Origin: Deltaproteobacteria bacterium
GTDB lineage: Bacteria; Desulfobacterota; Desulfobulbia; Desulfobulbales; BM004
Length of the DNA stretch: 7,308 nucleotides
Direction of reading: 5' to 3'
Assembly: GCA_019312985.1 (NCBI GenBank)
Contig: JAFDCC010000284.1
Location: 1-7,308 of the forward strand
The position numbers were made by a program, and so were the translations under genes. The notes under the pieces were generated by a model that was given only the letters and a program-made list of their open reading frames with translations, was not told the origin of the DNA and searched no databases. Positions 7,165-7,308 of the stretch are shown piece by piece (the first letter of the stretch is position 1; every line of letters starts with the position of its first letter).

Positions 7165-7308
7165 GGTACAGCGGTAAATTTTATCCTGAAAAAGGTGAAT
7201 ATATCAGCAATCAATGAATTTCCAGGAGTTATTCAGATATAGGGAGTGGGGTGAAAAGTTGGTTTTGTAATTCATTGCCGGCAAATCCTTGATCCAATAT
7301 CCTAAATA
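7165..7308. other. AT-rich non-coding region upstream of the protease gene
   Basis: No gene is visible in these 144 bases on either strand. The region should hold the protease promoter, but no convincing -35/-10 pair with proper spacing is seen. It contains the perfect 10-bp palindrome TTGCCGGCAA (7275-7284) and a perfect 9-bp inverted repeat, CAATGAATT at 7212-7220 and AATTCATTG at 7269-7277, 48 bases apart. These could be binding sites or chance in AT-rich DNA. Confidence 0.4.

Noticed and set aside
7165..7230. Sigma70 promoter for the protease on the minus strand (TATATT or TAAAAT as -10)
   Set aside because: No -35-like hexamer stands at 16-18 bases from either candidate; the nearest pairings give about 15, 21 or 25 bases.

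Overview
The window reads as ordinary chromosomal DNA of a Gram-negative bacterium. A tripartite-type RND efflux pair (which needs an outer membrane), System II (CcsA-type) cytochrome c maturation and a moderately high G+C content would suit an anaerobic or respiratory Desulfobacterota-like organism. That placement is an inference from gene content and sequence flavour; no marker gene confirms it.

Layout: (1) positions 1-303 carry the 3' end of a CcsA/ResC-like haem-handling membrane protein, with the tryptophan-rich WWD motif and the last conserved histidine; its 5' part lies outside the window. (2) A same-strand gene for a 207-residue protein with about six membrane segments follows after 74 bases (378-1001). 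I do not recognise its family, but its position suggests a link to cytochrome c or haem work. (3) After a 124-base gap with a weak promoter candidate comes a two-gene efflux operon: a periplasmic adaptor (1126-2247) and a large RND permease (2244-5552), joined by a 4-base GTGA stop/start overlap. (4) A secreted S41-family C-terminal-processing protease with a PDZ domain (7164-5575) lies on the minus strand and converges on the permease with only 22 bases between stop codons. (5) The last 144 bases, upstream of the protease, hold a 10-bp palindrome and a distant 9-bp inverted repeat but no gene.

The adaptor and permease should form an inner-membrane and periplasmic export machine that uses an outer-membrane channel encoded elsewhere. 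No TolC-like gene or regulator is visible here. The protease is a separate unit with a complete Ser/Lys/Gln active site. I see no mobile element, CRISPR array, tRNA, rRNA or clear new multi-gene system. The points most worth a second look are the unknown membrane protein beside ccsA, the doubled helical N-terminal region of the protease, and the altered proton-relay residues of the RND permease.
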